Assembly (NCBI RefSeq): GCF_000003855.2
Contig: NW_003101667.1
Span: 1,307,860 to 1,371,859, forward strand
Source of the DNA: Blastomyces gilchristii SLH14081
Taxonomy: Eukaryota > Ascomycota > Eurotiomycetes > Onygenales > Ajellomycetaceae
Reading direction: 5' to 3'
DNA: 64,000 bases
Below the pieces are notes generated by a model that saw only the letters and a list, made by a program, of their open reading frames with translations, did not search any database and had not been told where the DNA came from. Position 1 is the stretch's first letter. Every line of letters starts with the position of its first letter. The position numbers were made by a program, and so were the translations under genes. Positions 35,448 to 46,800 of the stretch are shown here, one piece after another.

Positions 35448-37598
35448 ATGGGCCAGTTAGGGGGCTTGTCGCCAGGTGGGAGCATTGCGGTATATAAACG
35501 CTCGCTCCCTGGTTTACTGCCTATGCATTCCTCTAACTCTTGTTCAGGTTGGAGTCCTCGTCGGCTTGATATCGACGAGTCTCCAAGCCATTGGGCTGAC
35601 CCTCCAGCGCAAGTCTCATATACTCGAGGATGAAAAGAGCCCGTATGATTTGCGCCGGCCACCATACAAACGGCGACGATGGCAGGTGAGAGACAGCGTC
35701 CAGCGGGTTTGGATGGTTGGTTGCGACGGTTTATACTGACCGGAGACTTAGTTGGGAATGTTCATGTTCGTCATCTCCAACATCGTCGGGAGCACGATCC
35801 AGATCACGACCCTACCTCTCCCCGTGCTATCCACTCTACAAGCAGTATGTCTAAACTCCTCGTTCCTTACCCACATATAAGATAGATAGAAGAACCTAAC
35901 GTTGGCCTCACTTAGTCCGGACTCGTCTTTAATACGATTTTCGCAGCCTTGGTCCTTGGGGAGCCGTTCACCCGTTACTCCATCTTTGGCACGATTCTTG
36001 TCTCAATCGGGGCTGTTTTGATCGGTATATTCGGCGCGATCGGCGAGCCTGCGCATACTCTAGACCAGCTGCTGGTTTTACTTGGTCGCCGCCCATTTCT
36101 TCTATGGATGGCCGCGACAGCCGTGATGGTAGTACTAACCCTCCTAGGCGCTCGCATGCTGAAACTCATCTCTACCCCTGGTAAAGCCCAAGAGTGGGTG
36201 AGAAAATACCGCATACACATACCACATTCGCCATCCCTCCACAGCCACCACAGCCCACGTATAAAAATCCTTCGTGGGATGATGTATGGATCCGTCAGCG
36301 GCATACTGTCCGCGCACTCACTACTGGTCGCAAAATCAGCTGTCGAGCTGATAGTGCGTACCATAATAGATCGAGTGAACCAGTTCAATCGCTGGCAGTC
36401 CTGGATCATCCTCCTGGGCCTGGTTGTGCTTGCCCTAACGCAGCTCTATTACATGCATTCTGGCCTCAAGCTGTGCAGCACTAGCATCCTCTACCCCTAT
36501 GTTTTTTGCATATACAATGTTATCGCGATTCTAGACGGACTTATATATTTCCACCAAGCCTCGCGCCTTCCGGGCCTCCATGCGGGTCTTATAGCGCTAG
36601 GAACTGTAATACTCTTATCTGGCGTTCTTTGTTTATCCTGGAGATTAGAACTCGTCACCTCCCACCCTGGTACCGTAGCAGTTGGACCTCCACCAACCAC
36701 CTCCCTAACACCTGGGCTTGGACTCCTCGAGGAACAACCAACCCCACCAGAATACACCTACTACCTCGAAGACGAAGAAACAGCCGTGGGAGAGCGCCAA
36801 CCTCTCCTCCAAACACCAAAATCACAACCAGATAAACATACAAAACAACAGCAGAAACACCCTTCACCATCCCACCGTCATACCCGTAGTCTATCCCGTC
36901 TCTCTCCCAGTATCCGCCGCAGCACCCAACCAAGCCTTGAAACAGCCGAAATCTGGGCTGAACTCGACGACTGCGAAGAGAACCTTGATATTGAACCTCT
37001 CGCACTGCCCACCTCCCCGCTACTCCCATACACCCCCGCTACCCTTACCACCCCGCGCAAACGCCACCGCAGCACGAGCGGCGTCTCCTACCCCTTTCAC
37101 ACCAGCAGAAGCAAACGCCACTCATCCAGCCGCACCAACAGCGACGAGAACAATAACACGTTAAACACCAACGACCCATCCTCCCTTTCTCCATCCCCCG
37201 CAATGAACGCCCGCCAGCAGCAAGTCCGCAGAGTCCTCCGGTCGGCATCGGGGACCTATGACTCGCCATCGCGCCGTCGACGATTCATGCGCCGTAGCCA
37301 TGTCACCAGCAGCAGCGACGGTGAACGACGGCGCGTGTCGTCGCCGCTTGTTGTCGATTACATGCGCGGAGCGGGGCAGAGGGATGTTAGCAATGCGACG
37401 GCTGCTCCTGTTGGCGGTGTCTATGGCGGAGTCGATGGTGCGGGCGGCCAGGGCGACGCGGGCGAGGATCGGAGAGCTCAAGATCGGTCGCAATTCACGG
37501 GCCCATTGCGCTGGCTGGGGCGGTGGGTGGGGTTTGGGAGGGGGAGGCCGGGAGGCCGGGAGATGGCGGTGGAGGGTGAGCCGCCGCCCCATGGATAG
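35448..37598 (+). CDS. NIPA/DUF803-like magnesium transporter with long disordered tail
   Basis: Four exons: 35448-35489, 35548-35685, 35752-35844 and 35916-37598, about 651 residues. The start MGQLGGLSPGGSIA runs into VGVLVGLISTSLQAIGLTLQRKSH, the family N-terminal signature. About eight or nine hydrophobic helices follow up to residue 330 (for example SNIVGSTIQITTLPLPVLSTLQ, SGLVFNTIFAALVLGEP, IILLGLVVLALTQLYYMHSG, ALGTVILLSGVLCLSW). Members of this family move Mg2+ across plasma or endosomal membranes; the substrate here is inferred. From about residue 340 the protein is disordered, Ser/Arg/Thr-rich, with basic runs (RKRHRS, RSKRHSS, SRRRRFMRRS) and a Gly-rich end. Intron sizes are 58-71 bp. 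Unspliced reading would place a stop early, so the spliced form is needed. Confidence 0.88.
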
Positions 37599-40483
37599 AT
37601 AGATAGATACATTGGATTGAGTATATGATATGATAGGTCATAATTTGGAAGACCTCGGGTGTAGATGGATGCGCGTTGATTGCTTGCTTCCTCGATTGTT
37701 TGCCTTGTTTGCTTCGTTTATCCCGAGATGCGTGTAACCTATGTTATGTTCGTGTTATGTCTATACGGCTTTCTGCATCCGTGCATAAGGGATTTACGGG
37801 GGTGTTTGATAGTTGGCCATCAGGGCGAGTCATGTCAGCTTATCGTCGTATAGTACTATATACATATATGCCTGGTTTTTTTTTGGGGGGGGGGTGCGGG
37901 GTGTTTTCCTTTTTACTCTGTCCAACCCCCTTGTACTAACTTTCTACTTCCCTTCCCTCTGTTCATTTCCTTCCATTTCTTCCCTCAGCCATTTCGAGAG
38001 GGGATAATTGTATGTATAGTACATACAAGAAGGAGAGTAGAAGACATTCAAATCTACATTTTGCAATACAACCAAAAATAAAGGATACCATCCATATACT
38101 CCAAGAAAATATAGCGACGAAGCCGACGGAAAGGAACATGAGTATGTCCATTGTGTATGTACTCTGTATAGATAAGAAGCCATGGCTCAGCTTGAAGAAA
38201 AAAGGCCTCTTTGAAACTGCACCAGCTGCCCCTTTCCTCTCTTCTCTGCCTTCTCTATTTCCGTGCCCCGATAAACACATAGATTGTCGACTCACCGGTC
38301 GATGAGAAGGCAGACCGGTCTATTGACCGAAGCATCAATGACCAAGCCTCATTCTACATGGTTTAAATCTCATTAAATCTCATTAAGAATTCAAAAACTA
38401 CATCGCAATAAAATTAAAAAGATAAGGTTAAAAAAAAAAAAGATTCTCATAAAATAAATAAATAGAAAAAAAACACATAGATAAAAGGCAAAACAAGTCC
38501 GCAACCAGACAAAGTAGTACAAGACAGACAGCGGATTGGGCGAGACAGAGAGAGAGAGACGGATAGAAATTAAAATATATGACCCATCAATATCAATATC
38601 AATATCACAAGCCAAACGAAAAAAACCAAAGCCCGTTAAAATAAAATAAAAAAGCAAAAGCAAAACAAGAAATCCCAGCGAGCTAGCTCTAGCTCCCTCC
38701 GAAAAAACTTCTTTTTGTTAGTTAACAGACAAAAAAAAAAAAAAAAAAAAAAAAAAAGAAAAAAGAAAGAAAAAGAAAAGAAAAAGAAAAAAGAATAGAA
38801 GCCTTCCATAATTCCTCCCTGCCTTGGTACAACGTGTAGAAATATTTCAATTGAACACCGCAACGGACAAAAAAAAAGGGAAACACCCTTCCTCCATCTC
38901 GTTTTCCTCGTCAACCCCCCCGGTTCTCCTCTCCAACTCCCATTCCTCGCAGCCCACGCATACACACACCCCCCAGTCGCTTGTCAACTCCTACCCTCCC
39001 CCTCCCTACTAGATCTAGAAAAACCTCGGTCGCGTGCGTCTAGACGAGGGCACACACACGATGACCTGAACCGAAGCGGACAACACCAAACTAAAACAGG
39101 GCAGAACAGGGGAAGGCTGGGTGGGGCGGAGGAAAGGGAGTACAGGAGAGCGGGATGGTCAGTTGTGCTGCAAAACGATAATAAAAAGGAAAAAGGAGGA
39201 GGGAAGAGATCGAGCACAAACACACAAACACACACATAAACACACACATACGTGGTACAATAACCATAAAAAAGAATAACGCCTCCTCCCTGATACTCCC
39301 TGATAAAAGCAAAGAAAAAGATAAAAAAACCAAAGGGGAACGGGGGGAAAAAGAAAGAGAAAGAGAAAAAGATCCTCTCTTCTTTCCCTTACGCTACCGT
39401 CACTCTCTCACTCCTTTCCTCCAACCCAATCCGTGAAGAGATATTGTCCGCCTTCGCTTTTCTCTTTGTTCTCCTTTTTTCATATTTCGTTTGTCGTTCC
39501 CGCGCTTTATAACACCGCATAGTATATATACACGCATATATATCTAGAAGTTTCCTGCCTTCCATATGGGTATTATCGTTTTTTTCCTCCACAGTTGATT
39601 ATCCGATATCCATGTATCCCATGTAACAATATCCCAATCCCCACATATTCCATAGGTTTTCATCCCCCCTCTATATTGTTCTGTGTGTGTTTATGTTATT
39701 CTGTTGACATGGGCACGTTAGTGGCCATGATGGACGTTTATCTGTGTGTGGGGAGATGTGTGTGCATATGGGTACGGGTTATGTATTATGTGTAAGGTGT
39801 AAGCAGGGATATGGGATGGCTGGCTGGCGGGGGGCATTTCAATGGCGAAAAAGCGGGGTTTCAAAAGAAGGGGTGAGATATGCAGCAACGGAGGCCACTG
39901 AAACTGAGAAAGGTTGAAAAATATAAAATAAAAATCAACAGAAGAAGCATATTTGATAAGATCAGCAAAGTCATGAAGCTAGTTCATGTTCTGTTCTGAT
40001 TTGCCTTCTTTCGAAAATATTCTTGCTTGGTTTGTTTAACAAAAATCGTTCATCATAATGTGTTTGTGCTTGCGAGACAATCGCGAGGGATGAGAGTTAG
40101 AGAGGGTAGTGCAGAGTAATGATAAAGAGCAACGCCACGACGGTTGACATGTTTTCTCCTTTCTCATTCTCGTTAAACCCTTGAGCATAGCCTACCGTAG
40201 TGGACGTGGACATGCTCAAGGCATCACGTTTTGCCAGTTGGGTATCAATCAAGGGGCAAGGAGCAACCCATGCGCGAAAAACAAAAGCATCAAAGCATCA
40301 ACATAGAAATAGGGAAAAGGGGATGGAAAAATACATGATAGAAGTAAAGAAAAAGATGAGAAAAAATAAAGGCAACTTGCAGTACATTTTTACGCCAGCC
40401 ATTAAGGGACAAAAGGAAGCCAGGAATGAGGGAGCGCGACAAGGATAAAAATAGAAAAGAAGAACGAAAAGATAGAAAGGAAC
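37599..40483. other. Intergenic region rich in simple repeats
   Basis: About 2.9 kb between the NIPA-like gene and the 3' end of mcmA. It contains GATA repeats just after the stop (37595-37610), a G-run at 37885-37893, ATCAAT repeats (38588-38608), a 27-A run (38731-38757) followed by GAAAA-type purines, CA-rich repeats (39212-39250) and AT-rich sequence. The open frames here are products of low complexity. The right part is probably a long 3' untranslated region of mcmA. No RNA gene was recognised. Confidence 0.4.
38731..38790. repeat. Poly-A run and adjoining purine tract
   Basis: A run of 27 A at 38731-38757 is followed by GAAAAAAGAAAGAAAA-type purine sequence to about 38790. It is simple sequence with no coding value. 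Confidence 0.85.
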
Positions 40484-41461
40484 CTATGCAGCGGGTTGAT
40501 GTTGCTGTGGTAGGCGTGCACCAACTGGCATACCTGGATACTGACCTCCGGCCTGTGCTTGCTGTTGCTGTTGTTGGAGGTTCTGGTAATATGCAATCTG
40601 TTGCTGGTGCTCGCTGGACATATATCCTGGATGCATGCCACCAGGACGGGGAATATTGGGCTGCTGGCCCGCGACATTGGCATGGCTGACATCGTCTGAG
40701 GTTTCGGGGGGTACTTCGGGGACTTCGACGCCATTCTCGTTAGTGGTGGGCTCTGGAGCATTAAGGCAGGCCTGGACCAGAGACAATTAGCTTCCATGTT
40801 CTATTTTCTAGTGGAGCAAAATATGGGGTAACACACCTGGATAAGATTCTTCCCTTCCGGCTTGGTGACAAGAGGTTGGAGTTTCGGAGTGGTGAACGTG
40901 TAAACGAGACCCGTTTCGGATACAACTAGGAGTAGGACTTGGGTGCCAGTGAGGACGGATAATTCGTACGCCTAGATTGCAAAGAGCGCAAGGTCAATTA
41001 CTATGTCATAGAGTAGAGAATCGCAAAGAATGAGACGATGCGACCGTAGAAATGTGACAAGATGGAGAGGTAACAAAGTTGTAGAGCCATAGTAAAGGCG
41101 TAGTGGCGGGTGGTTGTGGTGTGGAGTAGGAGTAGGAGTAGGAGTAGGAGTAGGGGGCGGTTGGAAGTAAGAGGCGGACCTTCTTCATAATGCCAGCCTT
41201 TCGCTTGGAGAAAGTGATGTGGCGACGCGACTTGTCCTGGATGAACTTGATTTCAATCTTCCGGCGTTCACGGCCAGGCTTATCCTCGTCATCATCATCT
41301 TCGTCGCCCGCGTTGCTGGTTCGAGGACGCTTAGTACCGCGATTCTCAACGGCAGCGGCGACAGCAGCGGCAGCAGCAGCAGCAGCGCCATTGCCCCCGG
41401 AGACTAGATCATCCTGGGGAGGAGAAGGATTTTCGTCGGAGACAGCGGTGATATCAGCCAT
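40484..41461 (-). CDS. mcmA: MADS-box transcription factor McmA (Mcm1/SRF type)
   Basis: Three exons: 41461-41180, 40971-40837 and 40771-40484, about 234 residues. The MADS domain spans residues 64-120 (KPGRERRKIEIKFIQDKSRR onward, then FSKRKAGIMKK joined to AYELSVLTGTQVLLLVVSETG). It binds CArG-type DNA as a dimer and, with partners, controls mating, cell-cycle and developmental genes in fungi. Before the domain are a poly-Ala run (about 26-38), KRPRTS basic residues and an acidic patch DEDDDDED. The C-terminus is Gln-rich (QQQQQ), an activation-type region. Intron 1 (40972-41179) lies within the MADS domain, uses the uncommon donor GTCCGC and carries a GGAGTA repeat. Intron 2 is 65 bp. Confidence 0.96.
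41122..41155. repeat. GGAGTA/AGTAGG microsatellite in mcmA intron 1
   Basis: About five copies of a six-base unit (AGTAGG) lie in the middle of mcmA intron 1, on the strand opposite to the gene. It is a candidate variable-length marker. Confidence 0.85.
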
Positions 41462-42197
41462 GGCGGCGGAGGGACAGGAGTTGGGGCGATGGCGATGATA
41501 AGAGGTTCGAGCTTGGAAGATGTATCGGTTGTATAGGGTTAGAGGATGGCCGAAAGAGGAATGATGTTTGCGAAGATCGAAGGGCAGGCCGAATCGAGTA
41601 ACGCGTTGGAGACAGATGCCAGATGGAGAAGGAACGGAACAGGTTTGGTTTGGGGTTTGGGGGGTAAGGTAGGGTAAGGGCGAAGGGCGAAGGGAAAAAA
41701 GGCCAGTCGAGGGGATGACTAATCTCCCGCTGACTCATGGCTGACTAAGGATAGAATTAGAGTCAATGTACCCCCCCTTATATTTTAACTCCCGCCCCCA
41801 GCCAGTCCCTGCCTACCTATGTAATGTACATGTACATTAGAATATCGGAGATCTGGATTGGCAGTCCTGATGCGCTCGATGAGATCAACAACTCACCAAG
41901 TGCGAATAAAAAGAGGAGAGAATTCTTCATGATGAGGTAAATTGTTAAAAAATGGGATAGATAACTGCTAGATGAAGAAATGAAAACCATATTTGAGGTT
42001 ATATATTCTTGAGAAAATGGTCACTAGTGTGCGACGTAAGAATTGGGTCGCAGTCAGTGCACCGCTGAAATACCCTCCTCACTCATACACACATTATAAA
42101 TTCGACTATTTAAAAGTCTCCATTACCATGATTAAAAGCAAGAGAAAGAAAGAGAAAGAAAGAGAAAAAAAGTGAGAAAAAGTGTCTATCATCTAGT
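41462..42197. promoter_or_regulatory. mcmA upstream region
   Basis: This region holds the mcmA promoter and leader. A perfect 16-base palindrome, AATGTACATGTACATT, lies at 41823-41838. A GAAA-rich purine run precedes the pseudogene start (42130-42180). No gene was seen. Confidence 0.5.
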
Positions 42198-42881
42198 ATG
42201 CAACTCCAAGATAGTCTCCCGACATTGGCTGTATGCTTCGGCAGCGCAGTTGTGGTTTTCGGTTCCCCTCCTCCGGCGCCTTTACAAAGATGTCATGGTG
42301 TCCACAATGGAAGATACGTGACCAGAAACACAATGGCGGACATCATTGAAAAGCAGTTCTGTCCCAACGCGGTGAAGCCAGGGTCATCGAGAGCAAAGAC
42401 AGCGGTTCAATCACATGGCTGTACAATGACGGAACCCCGGAAACTGTCTCGGTATCGATAGGCTGGAAGAATACACCAGATTTTAAGCCAAACTACAACG
42501 ATTGTCTGCGGAATCTGCGTGACAGGGTCCTGGATGGCTGTGATGGCAACGACCTAGAAATCTTGATCCACTTGGCGCGCGCTAGCTAGCGCCCAAAAGA
42601 AGCGCATGGTGACTGCATCGTCAAGCACTATGATCACTATCATTATTTATGTTCTAATATGGGGGAATGGCTGGGCCAATTCTGACAACGGCAAGATGTT
42701 TGAAGATAAACTTCAGAACTGCGCTCTGCTTCCGAATACATTCCAGTTTGTCTATGAGCTAGGTGTTGACGGTCGTGAATATGCTACGACGTACACTACA
42801 ATCTGGGAGGACGGCTGTGTCACTGCTGCTGCTAAGCAGGCGGGTGCACAGAGTGTATTTGATTGTCGCAGGGGAGATTGA
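42198..42881 (+). pseudogene. Broken gene for a small secreted cysteine-containing protein
   Basis: The N-terminus MQLQDSLPTLAVCFGSAVVV looks like a signal peptide. Reading then shifts by one base near 42378-42385 to a frame with SGSITWLYNDGTPETVSVSIGW, NDCLRNLRDRVLDGCDGND, a TAG stop at 42587-42589, and GDCIVKHYDHYHY. A second shift near 42652-42658 leads into IWGNGWANSDNGKMFED, NCALLPNTFQFVYELG, VDGREYATTYTTI and a CVTAAAKQAGAQ end. This order resembles a family of small secreted proteins expanded in Eurotiomycetes; the family has no assigned activity that I know of. Two shifts and a stop argue for a dead gene. The alternative is an unusual exon structure, but no GT-AG pairs resolve the breaks. 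The stop lies in a perfect palindrome, GCGCTAGCTAGCGC (42579-42592). It borders the retrotransposon region. Confidence 0.7.
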
Positions 42882-43121
42882 ACGCTAGCAATTTGCGGTT
42901 TTCCAATTAATGTATCTAATTGCACGCTTTTTGGCTAGGAGATAAATAATTCTCATGAGAGTTTGAACAGAGCGCCTAGATAAGTAATGAAAGTAAAAGC
43001 AGAAGCTTAAGTGATCACAAAAAACCCAAACTACCAGTAACAATTGTACTCAGGTTCTGCCCGTAGGGATCGCAAGTGTAGATTTTGATTTAGCCTGTTT
43101 ATCATCAATCTAAGTATCTGT

Positions 43122-43577
43122 TTAGCGTGCATCATCTGTTGATACGGAGTTTGGAGTTGAAGGGCGCCTTGACTGCTTCCAATATCCATATGATGCGACA
43201 GTGCCTCTGCAGAGAGGACATCCATTCGCTAAGGAACCTTTGAGGATGCAGGATAAGTGGACTCTGTGGCCACAACCCGGCAGAACTTTAAGGTCGATTA
43301 ATGTCAGCATTGAAATGCAATTGCATGTCCTGTCGATATCATTCAATACTAGAGGACTCATAGCACCACGTTTAATGCACTTCCAGTGAACGGTATGTCC
43401 ACATGGTAATAATCTTGCAATTTTAAGAGGCCTTTCACACGAGCAACAACTCCCCCTTTCAATAACTCCCTGTGTGGCTCTTGGAAAAGTAGTTCTCGTT
43501 TTCTGTGAGGGAAGTTTATTTTGATCTGTTTCAGGTTCATTGATTCGACTGATTGTGAGCCGTTGTAGTAGCCTCAT
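43122..43577 (-). CDS. Small protein with two RING-like modules
   Basis: A 151-residue open frame begins MRLLQRLTISRINE. It has a first module C44/C47 ... C59-G-H61-x2-H64-x2-C67 ... C85/C87 and a second C85/C87 ... C102-G-H104-x2-H107-x2-C110 ... C120-P-L-C123. The CGHTVHWKC and CGHRVHLSC cores and the final CPLCRG match the RING-H2 pattern, so the second module looks nearly complete and the first shares its last Cys pair with it. RING domains usually recruit E2 ubiquitin-conjugating enzymes; an E3 role is an inference. The CxC pair is shorter than the usual CxxC. The start codon lies 38 bp from a retrotransposon LTR, so an upstream exon may have been separated or lost. It may also be a gene relic. 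Confidence 0.5.
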   Translation of the reverse strand: MRLLQRLTISRINEPETDQNKLPSQKTRTTFPRATQGVIERGSCCSCERPLKIARLLPCGHTVHWKCIKRGAMSPLVLNDIDRTCNCISMLTLIDLKVLPGCGHRVHLSCILKGSLANGCPLCRGTVASYGYWKQSRRPSTPNSVSTDDAR

Positions 43578-43615
43578 GATTGAGGTGACTGAGATGAAAA
43601 CTTCTAAGGAAAAGA

Positions 43616-43883
43616 TGTCGGATTGGGTGTCACGGATGAATATGTTGAAGACATATGAATCTTATCTGTATCAAGATCTGCTTGTTTTCTTATTCATACA
43701 CTATCTAATATATCTATTTCATACAAAAGATGGAGCTATTTATAGTAAAATATATGTGTGAGTCAAGAGAGCTAGTATAAGCAAGTATTAGACAAGTGTT
43801 GTAGTAAGCTGATGATGATGAGAAATATTGTAGTAATATGATGTTGATGATATTCAGTAGTGTATAACCTCTTTTTTCTGACA
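43616..43883 (-). repeat. 3' LTR of the copia element
   Basis: This 268-bp copy begins TGTCGG and ends TGACA as read on the plus strand. It matches the copy at 49198-49465 over its full length; I count roughly 17 differences and all are transitions. It is flanked on the left by AAAGA. Confidence 0.93.
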
Positions 43884-46800
43884 CACTCTCTTCAGTGAAT
43901 ATAACAAGTAAATGAAAGTGTAAATGAAGCTGCAACAAAAAGAGTGTAGATGAATCTGTAGAGATTATATCAAGATAGATCATTTATATCATCATTCAGC
44001 TTATGACTTGATGATATCTAATATATCAACTAGGCCTAGCATCTTGACAAATTCTGTATATTTCTGGCATGGCAGAGCCTTAGTGAGGCCATTCACTGGC
44101 ATCTGAGTCATAGACACTCAATCAACTGTAATATCACCAGATTAAACATGTTCTCAGAGTCAGCTTTCATATATATCAATGTAATGAAGCTTTGTAATTA
44201 TAGAGAAGTCTTTCTTTATAAGAATGTTAACAGTTTAATAATTATCACATTAAATATGAATCTTGTGATCAGATTTAAATTGAATATATTGAAAGAATCT
44301 ATCTCATTAAATAGACTTCTTATCAGCTTATAAGATTATAATAAACTCAGCTTCTGTAATAGATATAGTTATAATTATCTATTTATTTAATTTTCAATCA
44401 ACAGTCTCACTGAATAGTTTAAAGATATATTCTTATATAGAGCAGTAATCTGAATTATCTGTGAAAGAGATATCACTGACAGCTTTAATAATATCAGGTT
44501 TGAGATCAAATTATAGAGATCTGTCAATGTTATTATTATATTAAATAGTGAGATTCTTTGTATTATATAGATAAGATATTATTCTATTCATCTTTAATAA
44601 GTAGTGTTCTGATAAATTTATTATGAATGTAGCTAGTTTATTCACTATATATATAATATCAGAGTGAGTCATCATCACTGAGTAGATACAGAAACTGATA
44701 TATTATTAATAATAATGAATTTTTGCAGATATAGCTGACTTATTAAAAGACTCTAGCAGTGCATCAGTTAGTGATGTATATATCTTACAGATATGTATAA
44801 GATAATATATATTAACTATCTTATTAATATAGACATTCTGACATAGTCAGAGCTTCAAGTTGAGATAATTATATATTATTTATATATTAAGAAATCATTT
44901 CAAATCTCTTATCTGTCAGATCTCATATGCATTTTTAAGATCTTTGATTAGTTAATCTCTTTCTTTCAAATCTTCTCATTGTGATAGAATGACAATATCA
45001 TTCATATAGAAGAAGATAATTAATTAATTATTAGAGAAGAGATATTAATTCTCTGATATAGAGATGAAGTCTAATGTTCTCAATATTAAAGATAGTTTAT
45101 TTAATCAGAGAAGAAATAATCTGTGTAATTTATATAGTACTTATAGAAGTTTTAGTATATAATTTATACACTTTAAATTTTACACTCTCTTTAACTTTCA
45201 TCATTTATTAAATAGTTTTATATATACTAGCTTATCAATATCACTATTAATAAAGATATTAATTTCATCTAGCTGTTTCACATCTAGATTAAATACTGCT
45301 ATTAAAGCTAACAAGATTCAGAGATCTCTGATAGCTAGTATATAAGCTTTTATAGTAAGATCTGTAGTTAATTGAAGATCTTCTCATACACAGATATAAG
45401 CTTTATATTTTAAAAGAAAACCTTCATCATTGAATTTATAGATGAATACTTATTATAGAGAGATAACTGAGACATTTCTCTGTAATCTACTAGTAATTTC
45501 ATATATATTCTGCAGAGATATACTATCTTATTCTTATTTAACAGTGTTTTCAAATTCTTTATAATATAAGTGTTTTTCAATATCTGTTCAGTGATTCAGT
45601 GAATCTGATATTTAAGATCTATGAATTCTTGAAGTTGATATGAATACTGTTGATATAGCTGTATTATTGATAACTGTGAAAACAGTATTTAAAAATAAAT
45701 ATTAAGACTTGTAGAAGTCTGAGTGTGATTGAGAGAATATCTTATTAATTATTCAATAAGAATTGTCTTTGATAATTGAAACTATCATAAGATAAGCAGC
45801 TCTGTGTTTTCATATTCTGTAATCTTCAATGATATTAACTTTATTAAAATCAGTACTGATATTATAAGCTCTAGATACAAAGTTCTGTATTCAATTATCT
45901 ATCACAGCTGAATAAGTATTAATATCAACATCAGAATCTATTAACTCTGACATTGAATCTAGTGTAGAAAGAATTGAAATATTAGAAAGAATTAAAATAT
46001 TAGAAGAGATTGAAATATTATAATATTTATACTTATTATTCTTCTTCTCTATTTTTTCAGAGTTTTGAGTATTTTCTTCAGAATGAAAAACATTAATATC
46101 TGCATCTATAATCTCTTTCAATTGATTGATAGTAGTCATTGATAATTCTTGAACTTTTATATATAGAAGCTTCATCTTCTTAAATACTCAATCTCTTAGT
46201 TATCTTTTAATGTAGAGATCTTCTGAGTTGAATTTTCTATTCTTATTAAACATTACATCTCTTACTCTTATCATCTGTTCTAAGTATGAAATTCAAATTC
46301 AATAGATGTTTGTAGAATTATATTTAACTAGATATTTAATATATACTCAGAGATTTAGCTTCTGTGAGCAGTTTCTATTAATAACTTCATTCAGTATCTT
46401 TGTATAGATGTGACATCTGTAGATTCAAAGATAAGTATAGAAGTAAGATTTAATTTATAGAAATTCTTTCAATACTTATAGAGATGACTTTCAATCTAGA
46501 ATTCTAGTAGAGATTCAATTCACTAGATAGATAACAGTTAGTACAATCTTAGAGAAAAGTGATTATAGCAGAAGAAATTCTATTCATAGAGTTCTTATCT
46601 TTGTTATTAATATTGCTTCTGCTCACTCTGCTATATTATTTTACTTATAAATATATTCTGAAGAATACTTCATCACTAGATCTTTATTATTTACTTAATT
46701 TATGAAATTATCTGCTTTCTTGATTGCAGTATTATTATTAATATAAATAATCTTTATAGTAGAGTTGAATTAATATTTAATTTAATTAATAGCTTGTCTA

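Noticed and set aside
38391..39333. Several Phe/Leu/Ser-rich open frames
   Set aside because: They are translations of purine and poly-A tracts on the opposite strand; simple sequence, not genes.
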